From: Parcubacteria group bacterium GW2011_GWA2_51_10
GTDB taxonomy: Bacteria > Patescibacteriota > Minisyncoccia > Phycocordibacterales > UBA2100
DNA: 33,182 nt
Reading direction: 5' to 3'
Assembly (NCBI GenBank): GCA_001004265.1
Contig: LCQS01000013.1
Location: 1 to 33,182 of the forward strand
Shown here: positions 24,589 to 33,048 of the stretch, in pieces
How the letters are laid out: each line of letters opens with the position of its first letter
How positions within the stretch are numbered: position 1 is the stretch's first letter
Notes under the pieces: model-generated
The model's database searches: none
The model's input: only the letters and a program-made list of their open reading frames with translations
What the model was told of the DNA's origin: nothing
Made by a program: the position numbers and the translations under genes

Positions 24589-25860
24589 CTAGACGCGTAA
24601 CAGAGGGTATAGATGTTGATTGTTCGGATGCGGACCGATGACGGCGAGATTGAGTGAACCCGACTTGAAGAGATCGCGTGCGACTCGCTGTACGTCATCT
24701 GCATCTATTCGGTCAATGTTTTTTAGAAGCTCCGCGAGCGATCGCACCCTGCCAATCGAGACGACAGATGCGGCCGCATGCGTTGCCACCGCATCGCTCG
24801 TTTCGAGCGCTAGTGTCATTGTGCCCTTGATGTGTTGTTTTGCCTTACGGAGCTCCGCATTGGACACTTTGACCCGTTTTAATTTGCGCAACTCGGCGAG
24901 GACTGTGGAAATCGTCTTATCAAGCTTTTCGTGTGCGACGCCCGCCTGGATGGCGAGGTATCCAGTGTCTCTATACTTGTCCGCCCATGCGTGGATGGAA
25001 TATGCAAGCCCGCGCTTTTCCCGCACTTCGAGAAAGAGGCGGCTGCTCATGCCGCTTCCGAGGATTGCAGCGAGAACTTCAAGCGCAAACTCATCTTTGT
25101 GTAAGTACGGATACGCAGGCACACCGAGTATCATGTGCGTCTGATCGGTTTTCTTTTCTTTTATCGCTATAGCCGGTTCCACCTGCGCCTTCGAGAAGGG
25201 AAGGGCCGCTTGCGGATTGCCATTCGAAAGGCGCCCGAAATCGCGCCTGATCTTCGCGAGTGTCTTTACAATGGGAAAAGAGCCCGCGACGCAAACGACG
25301 CTATTCTGCGCGGTGTAATGCTTCTTGAAATACGACGCGAAATCCCTACGGCTGAACGAGCGTATATTCTCCTTGGGTCCTAAAATGGTGCGCCCGAGTG
25401 GATGCTCCTTTCCGAACATAAGCGCATCGAACACATTGTCTACGGTGCGCATTGGCATGTCTTCATACATGTCAATTTCTTGAATGACAGCGCCTCGCTC
25501 TTTTGCAATTTCTCTGCCGGGGAGCGTTGAATTAAGAAAAATGTCGCTTATCACGTCAAGCGCAACGCGCAAATATCGACTGCTCACTTTTGCGAAATAC
25601 GCGGTGCGATCCTTCGCGGTGAATGCATTGTATATAGAACCAATGGCGTCGAGCTCCTCACTGATCGCCCGCGCGCTCGGGCGTTTCTTTGTTCCCTTGA
25701 AGAACATGTGCTCGAGGAAATGCGCGAGCCCGTTCTCGCGCTCCGTCTCGTATCGCGAGCCCGTGCCAGTCATAACAACGACTGTTGCTGTCATCGTATC
25801 TTTCATGGGCGCAAGCACGATGCGAAGACCGTTTTCAAGCGTGTGAATCTGATATTGCAT
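24589..25860 (-). CDS. M16 family zinc peptidase
   Basis: MQYQIHTLENGLRIVLAPMKDT...NGLAHFLEHMFFKGTKKRP (HxxEH); start re-assigned to 25860 using TACGAT on minus. Confidence 0.93.
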   Translation of the reverse strand: MQYQIHTLENGLRIVLAPMKDTMTATVVVMTGTGSRYETERENGLAHFLEHMFFKGTKKRPSARAISEELDAIGSIYNAFTAKDRTAYFAKVSSRYLRVALDVISDIFLNSTLPGREIAKERGAVIQEIDMYEDMPMRTVDNVFDALMFGKEHPLGRTILGPKENIRSFSRRDFASYFKKHYTAQNSVVCVAGSFPIVKTLAKIRRDFGRLSNGNPQAALPFSKAQVEPAIAIKEKKTDQTHMILGVPAYPYLHKDEFALEVLAAILGSGMSSRLFLEVREKRGLAYSIHAWADKYRDTGYLAIQAGVAHEKLDKTISTVLAELRKLKRVKVSNAELRKAKQHIKGTMTLALETSDAVATHAAASVVSIGRVRSLAELLKNIDRIDADDVQRVARDLFKSGSLNLAVIGPHPNNQHLYPLLRV

Positions 25861-25926
25861 CGCGGCATCGTACCCTCTCGACGGCCGCGCGGCAAACCCA
25901 GAAAAAAGTGTGTATAATCCTGCATT

Positions 25927-27894
25927 ATGACAGCGAATGAGATCCGCGCCGCATTCCTCGATTTTTTCCAGAGGCGCGATCATATCGTTATTCCTTCGGC
26001 CTCGCTCGTGCCTGAAAACGATCCGACGACTCTCTTTACGGGGAGCGGTATGCAACCGTTGGTTCCGTATCTTCTCGGGAAAGACCATCCCGCCGGAAAT
26101 CGGCTTGCCAATTCCCAGAAATGCTTCAGAGCCATGGATATTGATGAGGTCGGCGATAATCGTCACACGACGTTTTTTGAAATGCTCGGCAATTGGTCTT
26201 TGGGCAATTATTTCAAAAAGGAGCAGCTTTCATATTTTTTTGAATTTCTCGTCGACGTCATTCATCTTGACCCGAGACGTCTCTACGTTACGGTTTTCAT
26301 CGGCGACGAGAAAACAGGAATTCCGAAGGATGATGAATCTGCGGCCATTTGGAAAGAGCTGTTTTCACAGAGGGGAATTGCCGCGAAAGAAGTCTCGCTC
26401 GGCTCCGGGGAGGAGGGTTCTCGCACAGGAATGCAGGATGGACGCATATTCTATTACGGCGCGGAAAAAAATTGGTGGAGTAGGGCGGGTACGCCGGATC
26501 AAATGCCCGCCGGAGAGCCAGGCGGACCCGACTCTGAAGTGTTTTACGATTTCGGGACCGCGCACGATATTCGCTTCGGCACATACTGTCACCCGAATTG
26601 CGACTGTGGCAGATTCCTGGAAATCGGCAATTCAGTCTTCATGCAGTACATGAAAAGCTCTGACGGCTCTTTTGCACTCTTGCCGAAGCTAAATGTCGAT
26701 TTCGGCGGTGGACTAGAGCGCATTACCGCGGCAGCGGGAGGTAACCCGGACATTTTTCGGATTGATCTTTTCGCCGACATAATCGCTCTCTTGCAACACT
26801 ACGCCGATGAAAAACAGTATGATGATCCGAAGCACACAAAAAGTTTTCGAATAATTGCTGATCATATTCGCGCTGCCGTTTTCATGATTGCGGATGGCGT
26901 GCGTCCATCGAATACCGATCGTGGCTACATGCTGCGGCGTCTTTTGCGCAGAGCGGCTCATCATGCAATCGCACTCGGCGCCGCACAGGGACAGGAAGAA
27001 AACAACGAGCTTGTGCGGTGCGCGATGCTTGTCGTTGAGAAGTATAAGGAGGCATATCCCGAGCTCGACGGCGAAAACGTGTACAAAAAAATATGGGAGA
27101 CGATATGGGAGGAGGAAAAACAGTTCGCGCGAGCACTCGATATGGGCAAGCGCGCATTTGATAAAATAGTCAGCGCTGAAGGTGCTCTCTCGGGAAAATC
27201 GGCAACCATGCTTGTCACAACATACGGTTTGCCCCTCGAGACCGCCATAGACTTGGCGCGAGAACGAGGGATTGATGTGGACGAAAGAGAGATTACAGAA
27301 ACGCACAAGCGGTTAATGGACGAGCACAGAGAAGTTTCTCGTGCTGGTGTCACGCAGAAGTTCAAGGGAGGGCTTGCTGACAGCTCGGAGAAAACTACAC
27401 GCCTGCACACGGCGCACCACCTCCTTCTGGCTGCACTTCAGCTCATATTGGGCAGGGCAGTGAAGCAGCGGGGCAGCAACATTACGCAAGATCGGCTGCG
27501 CATCGATTTTTCATTCGAGAGAAAAGTATCAGATGAGGAACTTAAAGAAGTAGAGCGGATCGTGAACGAAAAAATACACGAAGAGCTCCCTGTCATTCGC
27601 ACGCTTATGTCTAAGAGCGAAGCGGAAAAGCTCGGCGCACAGCAGGAGTTCGGGGCAAAGTACCCCGATCAAGTATCGGTCTACTCGATCGGCCCGGAAA
27701 CAGCGACGGACGATGATCCGAAATTTGAAAAAGCTTTCTCACTCGAGTTCTGCGGCGGCCCACATGTGAATAATACTCGCGAGCTTGCGAGTATTATTCA
27801 CCCTGACGGTCCTGACCGGAAGGGTTCTTTCAAAATTGTTAAAGAAGAGGCCGTGGCTTCCGGAATCCGCCGCATCAAGGCAGTGTTGCTGTGA
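25927..27894 (+). CDS. alaS: Alanine--tRNA ligase lacking the C-terminal C-Ala region
   Basis: RAAFLDFFQRRDHIVIPSASLVPENDPTTLFTGSGMQPLVPYLLG; HTAHHLLLAALQ; CGGPHVNNTREL; ends at FKIVKEEAVASGIRRIKAVLL. Confidence 0.95.
   Translation: MTANEIRAAFLDFFQRRDHIVIPSASLVPENDPTTLFTGSGMQPLVPYLLGKDHPAGNRLANSQKCFRAMDIDEVGDNRHTTFFEMLGNWSLGNYFKKEQLSYFFEFLVDVIHLDPRRLYVTVFIGDEKTGIPKDDESAAIWKELFSQRGIAAKEVSLGSGEEGSRTGMQDGRIFYYGAEKNWWSRAGTPDQMPAGEPGGPDSEVFYDFGTAHDIRFGTYCHPNCDCGRFLEIGNSVFMQYMKSSDGSFALLPKLNVDFGGGLERITAAAGGNPDIFRIDLFADIIALLQHYADEKQYDDPKHTKSFRIIADHIRAAVFMIADGVRPSNTDRGYMLRRLLRRAAHHAIALGAAQGQEENNELVRCAMLVVEKYKEAYPELDGENVYKKIWETIWEEEKQFARALDMGKRAFDKIVSAEGALSGKSATMLVTTYGLPLETAIDLARERGIDVDEREITETHKRLMDEHREVSRAGVTQKFKGGLADSSEKTTRLHTAHHLLLAALQLILGRAVKQRGSNITQDRLRIDFSFERKVSDEELKEVERIVNEKIHEELPVIRTLMSKSEAEKLGAQQEFGAKYPDQVSVYSIGPETATDDDPKFEKAFSLEFCGGPHVNNTRELASIIHPDGPDRKGSFKIVKEEAVASGIRRIKAVLL
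27766..27801. repeat. Perfect 15 bp inverted repeat inside alaS
   Basis: GTGAATAATACTCGC-gagctt-GCGAGTATTATTCAC. Confidence 0.9.
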
Positions 27895-27947
27895 GAGAGC
27901 GATTTTGTGCGCACCTTGCGGCAGGGTAGAGCTGATATACTGAATCG

Positions 27948-29105
27948 ATGTTTCGTTTGCGTCCGCATAAGCTGGTGCGCCCGATCATAGTCGCCGATTT
28001 AGGTAGCAACAGCGCCGGAGTCTGTCTCATCGAGCCCGGCCGTCCGGCCGCAATAATCTCGGCAGAACGACTCACGCTGCCATGGAAGGAGCGCACGCCG
28101 AAAGAGCGCACGGCAGGCGTCTTGTCGCTTCTCGACGAGGCGTGTGCTCACGCTTCTGCGCTTCTCGCACGCATGAAGGCAGAACGACACATGTTAGCTC
28201 CAAAAGAAGCATACGCTATCATTCACGCGCATTGGACGAACTCGCAGACATCAGAGACGGCAGTTTTGTATGAAAAGGAAGAGACCGTAACGGAAGAAAT
28301 GATGAGTTCGCTTGCTCGTAAGGCGCTCGAGCAAACCAAGGAGATCGATAGGTCCGGCATTTTCGAAGCGAGCGTGACATGTATCGACCTCAATGGGTAC
28401 ACGACAGGGAGACCCAATGGAAAACGTGCGCGGCAAGTCAGCATCCCGACTCTCATGTCGTCGTTTGAGCCGGGGCTCGCGCAGGGTGCCCGCGAGACTT
28501 TACTGCGGCACTTTCCCGGAGAAGTTTCATTCCGATCTATGACGCGTGCAATTCTCGCGGCAGTGAAGGAGAGCGGGGGACAGATTAGAAATTCCATCAT
28601 CATCGACATCGGCGGTGAGACAGCGAATTGCATCGTTATGCGTGACGGCATTATCGACAGCCATGTTGTCGCAGGTAAAGGCGCGCGTGAGATCCTGATG
28701 CACATTGCCGGAAAGGGTTCGGCAGAAGAGATACTTTCTTTGATGCGCATGAGGGAGAAGGACGCGTGCTCGGAGCCAGAGTGCGCTCGTTTAGACTCTT
28801 CACTTGCCGAGGTCGAGCTCGAGCTTACCAAGTCCTTCGGCGAGACGATGGCGCGGCTCGCGAATCTGCGGCGTCTTCCAAACGCGATGACGATCATCGC
28901 TCTTCCGGAACTGCTGCCGTGGCTCGTTCGTTTTTTCTCACGGATAGATTTCGGGCAGTTTACGGTGACGACACAGCCCTTCAAACCGAGCGCGCTCTCG
29001 CCAGATGATCTTGCGTCGTTTGCTGTCGCCGCCTCGGGCGTGCGCGTTGACACATCGCTTGCGCTCGCCGCAAGCTTTGTCAACATCGAGCGCTTGCAGG
29101 ATTAA
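27948..29105 (+). CDS. Actin-like ATPase (PilM/FtsA-like)
   Basis: PIIVADLGSNSAGVCLIE and IIIDIGGETANCIVMRDG phosphate-binding motifs; TGATATACT extended -10 6 nt before ATG. Confidence 0.65.
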   Translation: MFRLRPHKLVRPIIVADLGSNSAGVCLIEPGRPAAIISAERLTLPWKERTPKERTAGVLSLLDEACAHASALLARMKAERHMLAPKEAYAIIHAHWTNSQTSETAVLYEKEETVTEEMMSSLARKALEQTKEIDRSGIFEASVTCIDLNGYTTGRPNGKRARQVSIPTLMSSFEPGLAQGARETLLRHFPGEVSFRSMTRAILAAVKESGGQIRNSIIIDIGGETANCIVMRDGIIDSHVVAGKGAREILMHIAGKGSAEEILSLMRMREKDACSEPECARLDSSLAEVELELTKSFGETMARLANLRRLPNAMTIIALPELLPWLVRFFSRIDFGQFTVTTQPFKPSALSPDDLASFAVAASGVRVDTSLALAASFVNIERLQD

Positions 29106-29134
29106 TTTTCATGTTACAATTTTTTTAAACAACA

Positions 29135-30520
29135 ATGGCGAAGGATTATTTCAAGGATGCAGTTGAAGAAGGCGGCCAGTCGGGGGCGCGAGAAACGCCG
29201 GCGAGAAGAGGGCCGTCGTTTTCATATAGTGAGGGCATGGGCGAGAGCCGTGGCACTCCGCAGGGTGAGCGCTCTATTCGCAACATCAGCATATCGCCTC
29301 GCCGGGCCATGAGGAACCCCAGCGGAGAGACACACGAGGTCGCCCCGCCGCCCCGCTCTCCCTCACGAGGACGCCGCAGGTGGTTGTGGATCGCCGCAGT
29401 ATTATCACTTGTCATTCTTGTGGTGCTGGGGCTGTTCGCATTTCGCGCAACAGCGGTCACGGTGATTCCAACATCGCGCGCTATAGAACAAAATGGCGAC
29501 GTTCACATCGTAGGCTATCTTGAGAGCGCTGCGCCAACCGGTTCGCTCACCTATACTCTTTCCGCGTACGACTTTGAGGACTCTGGCGCCGTTTCCTCGC
29601 AGGGTGTCGAGAAGGTCTCAGTGCGCGCGAGTGGGAACATTACGTTATACAATGAATATTCCGATAGCAGCGTTCGACTCTTAAAAAACACGCGGCTAGA
29701 AGCCCCAAACGGTCTTATATTCCGCATCCCCGAGGAAGTTGTGATTCCAGGCAAGAAGGGCGCGAGCCCAGGCTCGATCACCGTCACGGCGGCGGCTGAA
29801 AGATCTGGTGAGCAATATAATGTCGCGCCAGTCTCGCGTTTTACCTTGCCAGGTCTTAAGGGGAACGCGGCAATGTATGCGAAGGTATATGCACGATCAA
29901 GCGTTGCTATGAGCGGCGGATTTGAGGGAGAGCGGCCCGCGGTTCCTGTGGGGGAGCTTGACGCCGCACGCGCCGATATTAGGGTGCGCCTCCAGAAAAA
30001 AGCCCAAGAGGCCGCTCGCGCGCTCATGAGTGATGCGACTATTGTTCTTTTGGATTTGATGAGCGTCAAATATGAATCACTACCGCAGACGATCGAAGCG
30101 GGCGGGGGTGTTCGCATACATGAGAAGGCGCATGTTGAGATCCCTGTATTTCCTGCCGGAGAGTTCGCCGCAGCGCTCGCAGATACGATTGCAATTTCAT
30201 TGAGCGAGGAAGAGGCGCGAGTCGTCGGCGCAGATGCGCTTGCTGCGCGCAGTGAAATTGATAGTTCAGGCACGGCTCTTGCTGAGGGACCGCTCGATTT
30301 CACACTGAATGGCAAAGCGCTTCTCGTATGGAATATTGATGTCGCGGCGCTCTCACGAGCGCTCGCCGGCCGCGCAGAGGGCGAATTTCAAACGATTATT
30401 GCGAATTTCGCGAGTATTCAGGAGGCGCGAGCGCGGATCGAACCGTTCTGGAGAGGATCCTTTCCGGAAGATGAGTCGGATATCAAAATTAAGGTCACGG
30501 CACCACCCTCACAGCAGTAA
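29135..30520 (+). CDS. Hypothetical single-pass membrane protein with large extracytoplasmic domain
   Basis: Basic N-terminus, TM WLWIAAVLSLVILVVLGLFAF, long beta-rich C-terminal part; TAATG overlap with infA. Confidence 0.6.
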   Translation: MAKDYFKDAVEEGGQSGARETPARRGPSFSYSEGMGESRGTPQGERSIRNISISPRRAMRNPSGETHEVAPPPRSPSRGRRRWLWIAAVLSLVILVVLGLFAFRATAVTVIPTSRAIEQNGDVHIVGYLESAAPTGSLTYTLSAYDFEDSGAVSSQGVEKVSVRASGNITLYNEYSDSSVRLLKNTRLEAPNGLIFRIPEEVVIPGKKGASPGSITVTAAAERSGEQYNVAPVSRFTLPGLKGNAAMYAKVYARSSVAMSGGFEGERPAVPVGELDAARADIRVRLQKKAQEAARALMSDATIVLLDLMSVKYESLPQTIEAGGGVRIHEKAHVEIPVFPAGEFAAALADTIAISLSEEEARVVGADALAARSEIDSSGTALAEGPLDFTLNGKALLVWNIDVAALSRALAGRAEGEFQTIIANFASIQEARARIEPFWRGSFPEDESDIKIKVTAPPSQQ

Positions 30521-30732
30521 TGGCTACGTCCGACGCAGCGGTTGTCGAGGGTGTCGTCGAGGAGGCGCTGCCGAACGCTCTTTTTCGGGTTCGGCTCGCA
30601 ACCGGTGAACTTGTGCTAACGTATCTTGCCGGGAAAATGCGACTGCACAGAATAAAAGTGCTGGTAGGCGATCGCGTGGCCGTGCAGCTCGATCCATATG
30701 GTGGACGCGCACGAATAACGAGGAGGATTTAG
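30520..30732 (+). CDS. infA: Translation initiation factor IF-1
   Basis: VVEGVVEEALPNALFRVRLATGELVLTYLAGKMRLHRIKVLVGDRVAVQLDPY. Confidence 0.95.
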   Translation: MATSDAAVVEGVVEEALPNALFRVRLATGELVLTYLAGKMRLHRIKVLVGDRVAVQLDPYGGRARITRRI

Positions 30733-30744
30733 TAGACAAATAAC

Positions 30745-30765
30745 GATCCGCCAGCCGGCGGAGAG
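30745..30765. repeat. REP-like palindrome GATCCGCCAGCCGGCGGAGAG
   Basis: Near-identical to 32871-32891. Confidence 0.75.
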
Positions 30766-30782
30766 TATATTTTTTGCTACCC

Positions 30783-30887
30783 CCCCCCACCAGTTTTGAG
30801 ACTCTGCCGAAATGTGTAATACTGTCGGACGATTACGATGATCAAAAAAATGGCCGAAAAAGCCCAAGATTCAAAACTGGTGGGGGG
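30783..30887 (-). repeat. MITE-like element, copy A (105 bp, 17 bp perfect terminal inverted repeats)
   Basis: CCCCCCACCAGTTTTGA...TCAAAACTGGTGGGGGG; interior homologous to copy B in opposite orientation. Confidence 0.75.
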
Positions 30888-30944
30888 TGTGAGAACTCGT
30901 AAGCTCATGCTCGCGACAGCTCGCACTCGCTAACGATTTCTAAC

Positions 30945-31058
30945 ATGAAAGTCAAAGCATCGGTGAAGAAAATATGCTCGCATTGCCGCCATGTAAAGCG
31001 GCGGGGTCGTTTGTGGGTGATCTGCACGAATCCTCGTCATAAGCAAAGGCAAGGTTAA
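30945..31058 (+). CDS. rpmJ: 50S ribosomal protein bL36
   Basis: [37 protein letters not shown] (not in supplied ORF list, read directly). Confidence 0.97.
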   Translation: MKVKASVKKICSHCRHVKRRGRLWVICTNPRHKQRQG

Positions 31059-31129
31059 ATCAACGCTAAATTCTAAATATCAAATGGTACATTAGTATTT
31101 TGAAATTAAAACATTTGTAATTACACATT

Positions 31130-31513
31130 ATGTTGCGTATATCCGGAGTAACGGTGCCAGAAAATAAGCGGCTGCATATTGGGCTGACTTCTATCTATGG
31201 CGTGGGTCATCCCCGCGCACTCATGACTTTGAAACAGCTCGGTATAGACGCCGAGAAGCGTCCTAAGGACCTTTCACCAAAAGAAGAAGCACTCTTGCGC
31301 GAGACAATCGAGAAGTTCACCGTTGAGGGGGAGCTGCGCCGGCAGATCAGCGGAAATATCAGGCGCTTGAGAGACATCAAATCGTACCGTGGGGGACGTC
31401 ACACGAAGCACCTGCCTGTGCGAGGTCAACGAACGAAGACGAATTCCCGCACGTCTCGCGGCAATGTGCGCAAGACGATGACGAGCGGAAGACGGAAGCT
31501 GGAGAAAACTTAA
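31130..31513 (+). CDS. rpsM: 30S ribosomal protein uS13
   Basis: MLRISGVTVPENKRLHIGLTSIYGVG...RGGRHTKHLPVRGQRTKTNSRT. Confidence 0.97.
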   Translation: MLRISGVTVPENKRLHIGLTSIYGVGHPRALMTLKQLGIDAEKRPKDLSPKEEALLRETIEKFTVEGELRRQISGNIRRLRDIKSYRGGRHTKHLPVRGQRTKTNSRTSRGNVRKTMTSGRRKLEKT

Positions 31514-31664
31514 CCCCAGCCGCACTTTTGCACGTTCTCTCCGAGTATAGTATGGTATGTGAGCTTTTGCTGACTGAAGCCGCGGCAGCGCGCTTCGCCC
31601 GACAAGGGATGCGCTATTCGCGCACGCGCGCTGCATGTATCTGCGCCGCAAAAGTGCAGCGGGG
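31514..31664. repeat. MITE-like inverted-repeat element in the rpsM-rpsK spacer
   Basis: CCCCAGCCGCACTTTTGC / GCAAAAGTGCAGCGGGG, internal GCAGCGCGC/GCGCGCTGC. Confidence 0.65.
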
Positions 31665-31705
31665 CGTAACATTTTTTAATTCGCGTCGCTCATAAAAAAT
31701 CTAAC

Positions 31706-32140
31706 GTGGGAAAAAAACGCATAATCAGAAAATCGGGAAGCTCGATGGATGCGGGATTGAAATCGCGTTCTCTTGCTCGCATTGCCAAGAGAAACATTGT
31801 GCAGGGAACGCTCCATATTCACGCGACGTATAACAATACGAAAGTTTTACTCGCAGACCGACAGGGTAACGCCGTTGCGTGGTCGTCGTCCGGGTCCCTC
31901 GGATTTTCTGGCGCAAAAAAGGGCACGCCCTTTGCCGCCGCAAAAGTGGGCGAGCTTGTCGGTGAAAAAGCGGCGATCATGGGCGTCAAGGAGGTGGATG
32001 TGATTGTGAGAGGCGTTGGGGCAGGGCGCGAGTCGGCCCTTCGCGCATTTGCTGGGAAGGGCATAGATGTCGTGCGCATCGCGGATGATACTCCAGTGCC
32101 GCATAATGGCCCGCGGCCGGCGAAGCCGCGTCGTATATAG
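31706..32140 (+). CDS. rpsK: 30S ribosomal protein uS11 (GTG start)
   Basis: GTLHIHATYNNTKVLLADRQGNAVAWSSSGSLGFSGAKKGTPFAA...DDTPVPHNGPRPAKPRR. Confidence 0.97.
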   Translation: MGKKRIIRKSGSSMDAGLKSRSLARIAKRNIVQGTLHIHATYNNTKVLLADRQGNAVAWSSSGSLGFSGAKKGTPFAAAKVGELVGEKAAIMGVKEVDVIVRGVGAGRESALRAFAGKGIDVVRIADDTPVPHNGPRPAKPRRI

Positions 32141-32157
32141 GTTCTAGCTACGAGCTT

Positions 32158-32223
32158 CTAGCTTCTAGGAACACTGGAAGTTGGCAGCTCCGAGTTAGGA
32201 GCACACAATTCTCTAGAAGCTAG
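32158..32223. repeat. Inverted repeat in rpsK-rpsD spacer
   Basis: CTAGCTTCTAG (32158-32168) / CTAGAAGCTAG (32213-32223) with inner GCTCC/GGAGC. Confidence 0.7.
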
Positions 32224-32249
32224 TCCCTAGTCACTAGAGGCTAAAAAAT

Positions 32250-32858
32250 ATGTTACCCATCAAATCAAAATATAAAATAGGAAAGCGCCTCGGCCCCGGC
32301 GTATTCGAACAACTCCAAACACAGAAATTTGCGCTGTCAGAGGCTCGTTCGAAGAATCGTAGAGAGAAGCGCGGCCGACGGGGAGGTTCCGATTACGGGC
32401 GCCAGCTCCTTGAAAAACAGAGACTTCGATTTACGTATGGACTCTCGGAACGGCAGCTCGCAAATTATGTCAAAAAAGCAACGTCCGCACCCGAGCCCTC
32501 CGTCTTCCTACACCGCGCGCTCGAAATGCGAGCAGACAATATTGTCTACCGGGCGGGCCTCGCGCCGACGCGTCGAGCGGCTCGACAAATGGTCTCCCAC
32601 GGGCACATCAACGTGAATGATAGAAGAATCACAGTCCCCTCATATACAGTTCGCATCGGTGATGTCATCACAGTACGGGAAGCAAGTCGGGCGAAGACTC
32701 TTTTTGCGCAGAACGATGAATCGGAAGCTGGCCCAGCGCATCCATCGTGGCTCACGTACGATCGTGCTCTTTTGCGTATCGAAATTAAGACAGAGCCGAT
32801 GCACACAGCAGGAAGCGGCATTGATTATGCGACAGTATTTGAATTCTACAGCAGATAA
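32250..32858 (+). CDS. rpsD: 30S ribosomal protein uS4
   Basis: LTYGLSERQLANYVKKA...RADNIVYRAGLAPTRRAARQMVSHGHINVNDRRITVPSYTVRIGD. Confidence 0.97.
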   Translation: MLPIKSKYKIGKRLGPGVFEQLQTQKFALSEARSKNRREKRGRRGGSDYGRQLLEKQRLRFTYGLSERQLANYVKKATSAPEPSVFLHRALEMRADNIVYRAGLAPTRRAARQMVSHGHINVNDRRITVPSYTVRIGDVITVREASRAKTLFAQNDESEAGPAHPSWLTYDRALLRIEIKTEPMHTAGSGIDYATVFEFYSR

Positions 32859-32870
32859 GGTTTTTCTGGC

Positions 32871-32891
32871 GATCCGCCGGTTGGCGGAGAG
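32871..32891. repeat. REP-like palindrome GATCCGCCGGTTGGCGGAGAG
   Basis: Second copy of the 30745 palindrome, again directly before a MITE-like element. Confidence 0.75.
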
Positions 32892-32905
32892 CTAGAAATA
32901 ACCTT

Positions 32906-33009
32906 ACCCACCTAAACTTTTGACAAAATGCATGCCATGCTCCATAATCGTCCAGTAAAACAAAACAGACCTATTACCACTTTCGCAAGACTCAAAAGTT
33001 TGGGCGGGT
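32906..33009 (+). repeat. MITE-like element, copy B (104 bp, 18 bp TIRs with 2 mismatches)
   Basis: ACCCACCTAAACTTTTGA...TCAAAAGTTTGGGCGGGT. Confidence 0.75.
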
Positions 33010-33048
33010 GGTGATTTTTATTATCGCTTCAATTTATAAAAATCCACC

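Noticed and set aside
25861-26166. N-terminal 102 aa extension of the M16 peptidase ORF
   Set aside because: Overlaps divergent alaS; M16 homology starts at MQYQIHTLENGLRI and a -10 box sits just upstream of that ATG.
28223-29086. 287 aa minus-strand ORF opposite the actin-like ATPase gene
   Set aside because: Shadow ORF antisense to a well-supported CDS; Ser/Arg-rich low-information translation, no SD or promoter.
29551-30315. 254 aa minus-strand ORF
   Set aside because: Antisense shadow of the 29135-30520 CDS; composition typical of an artefactual frame.
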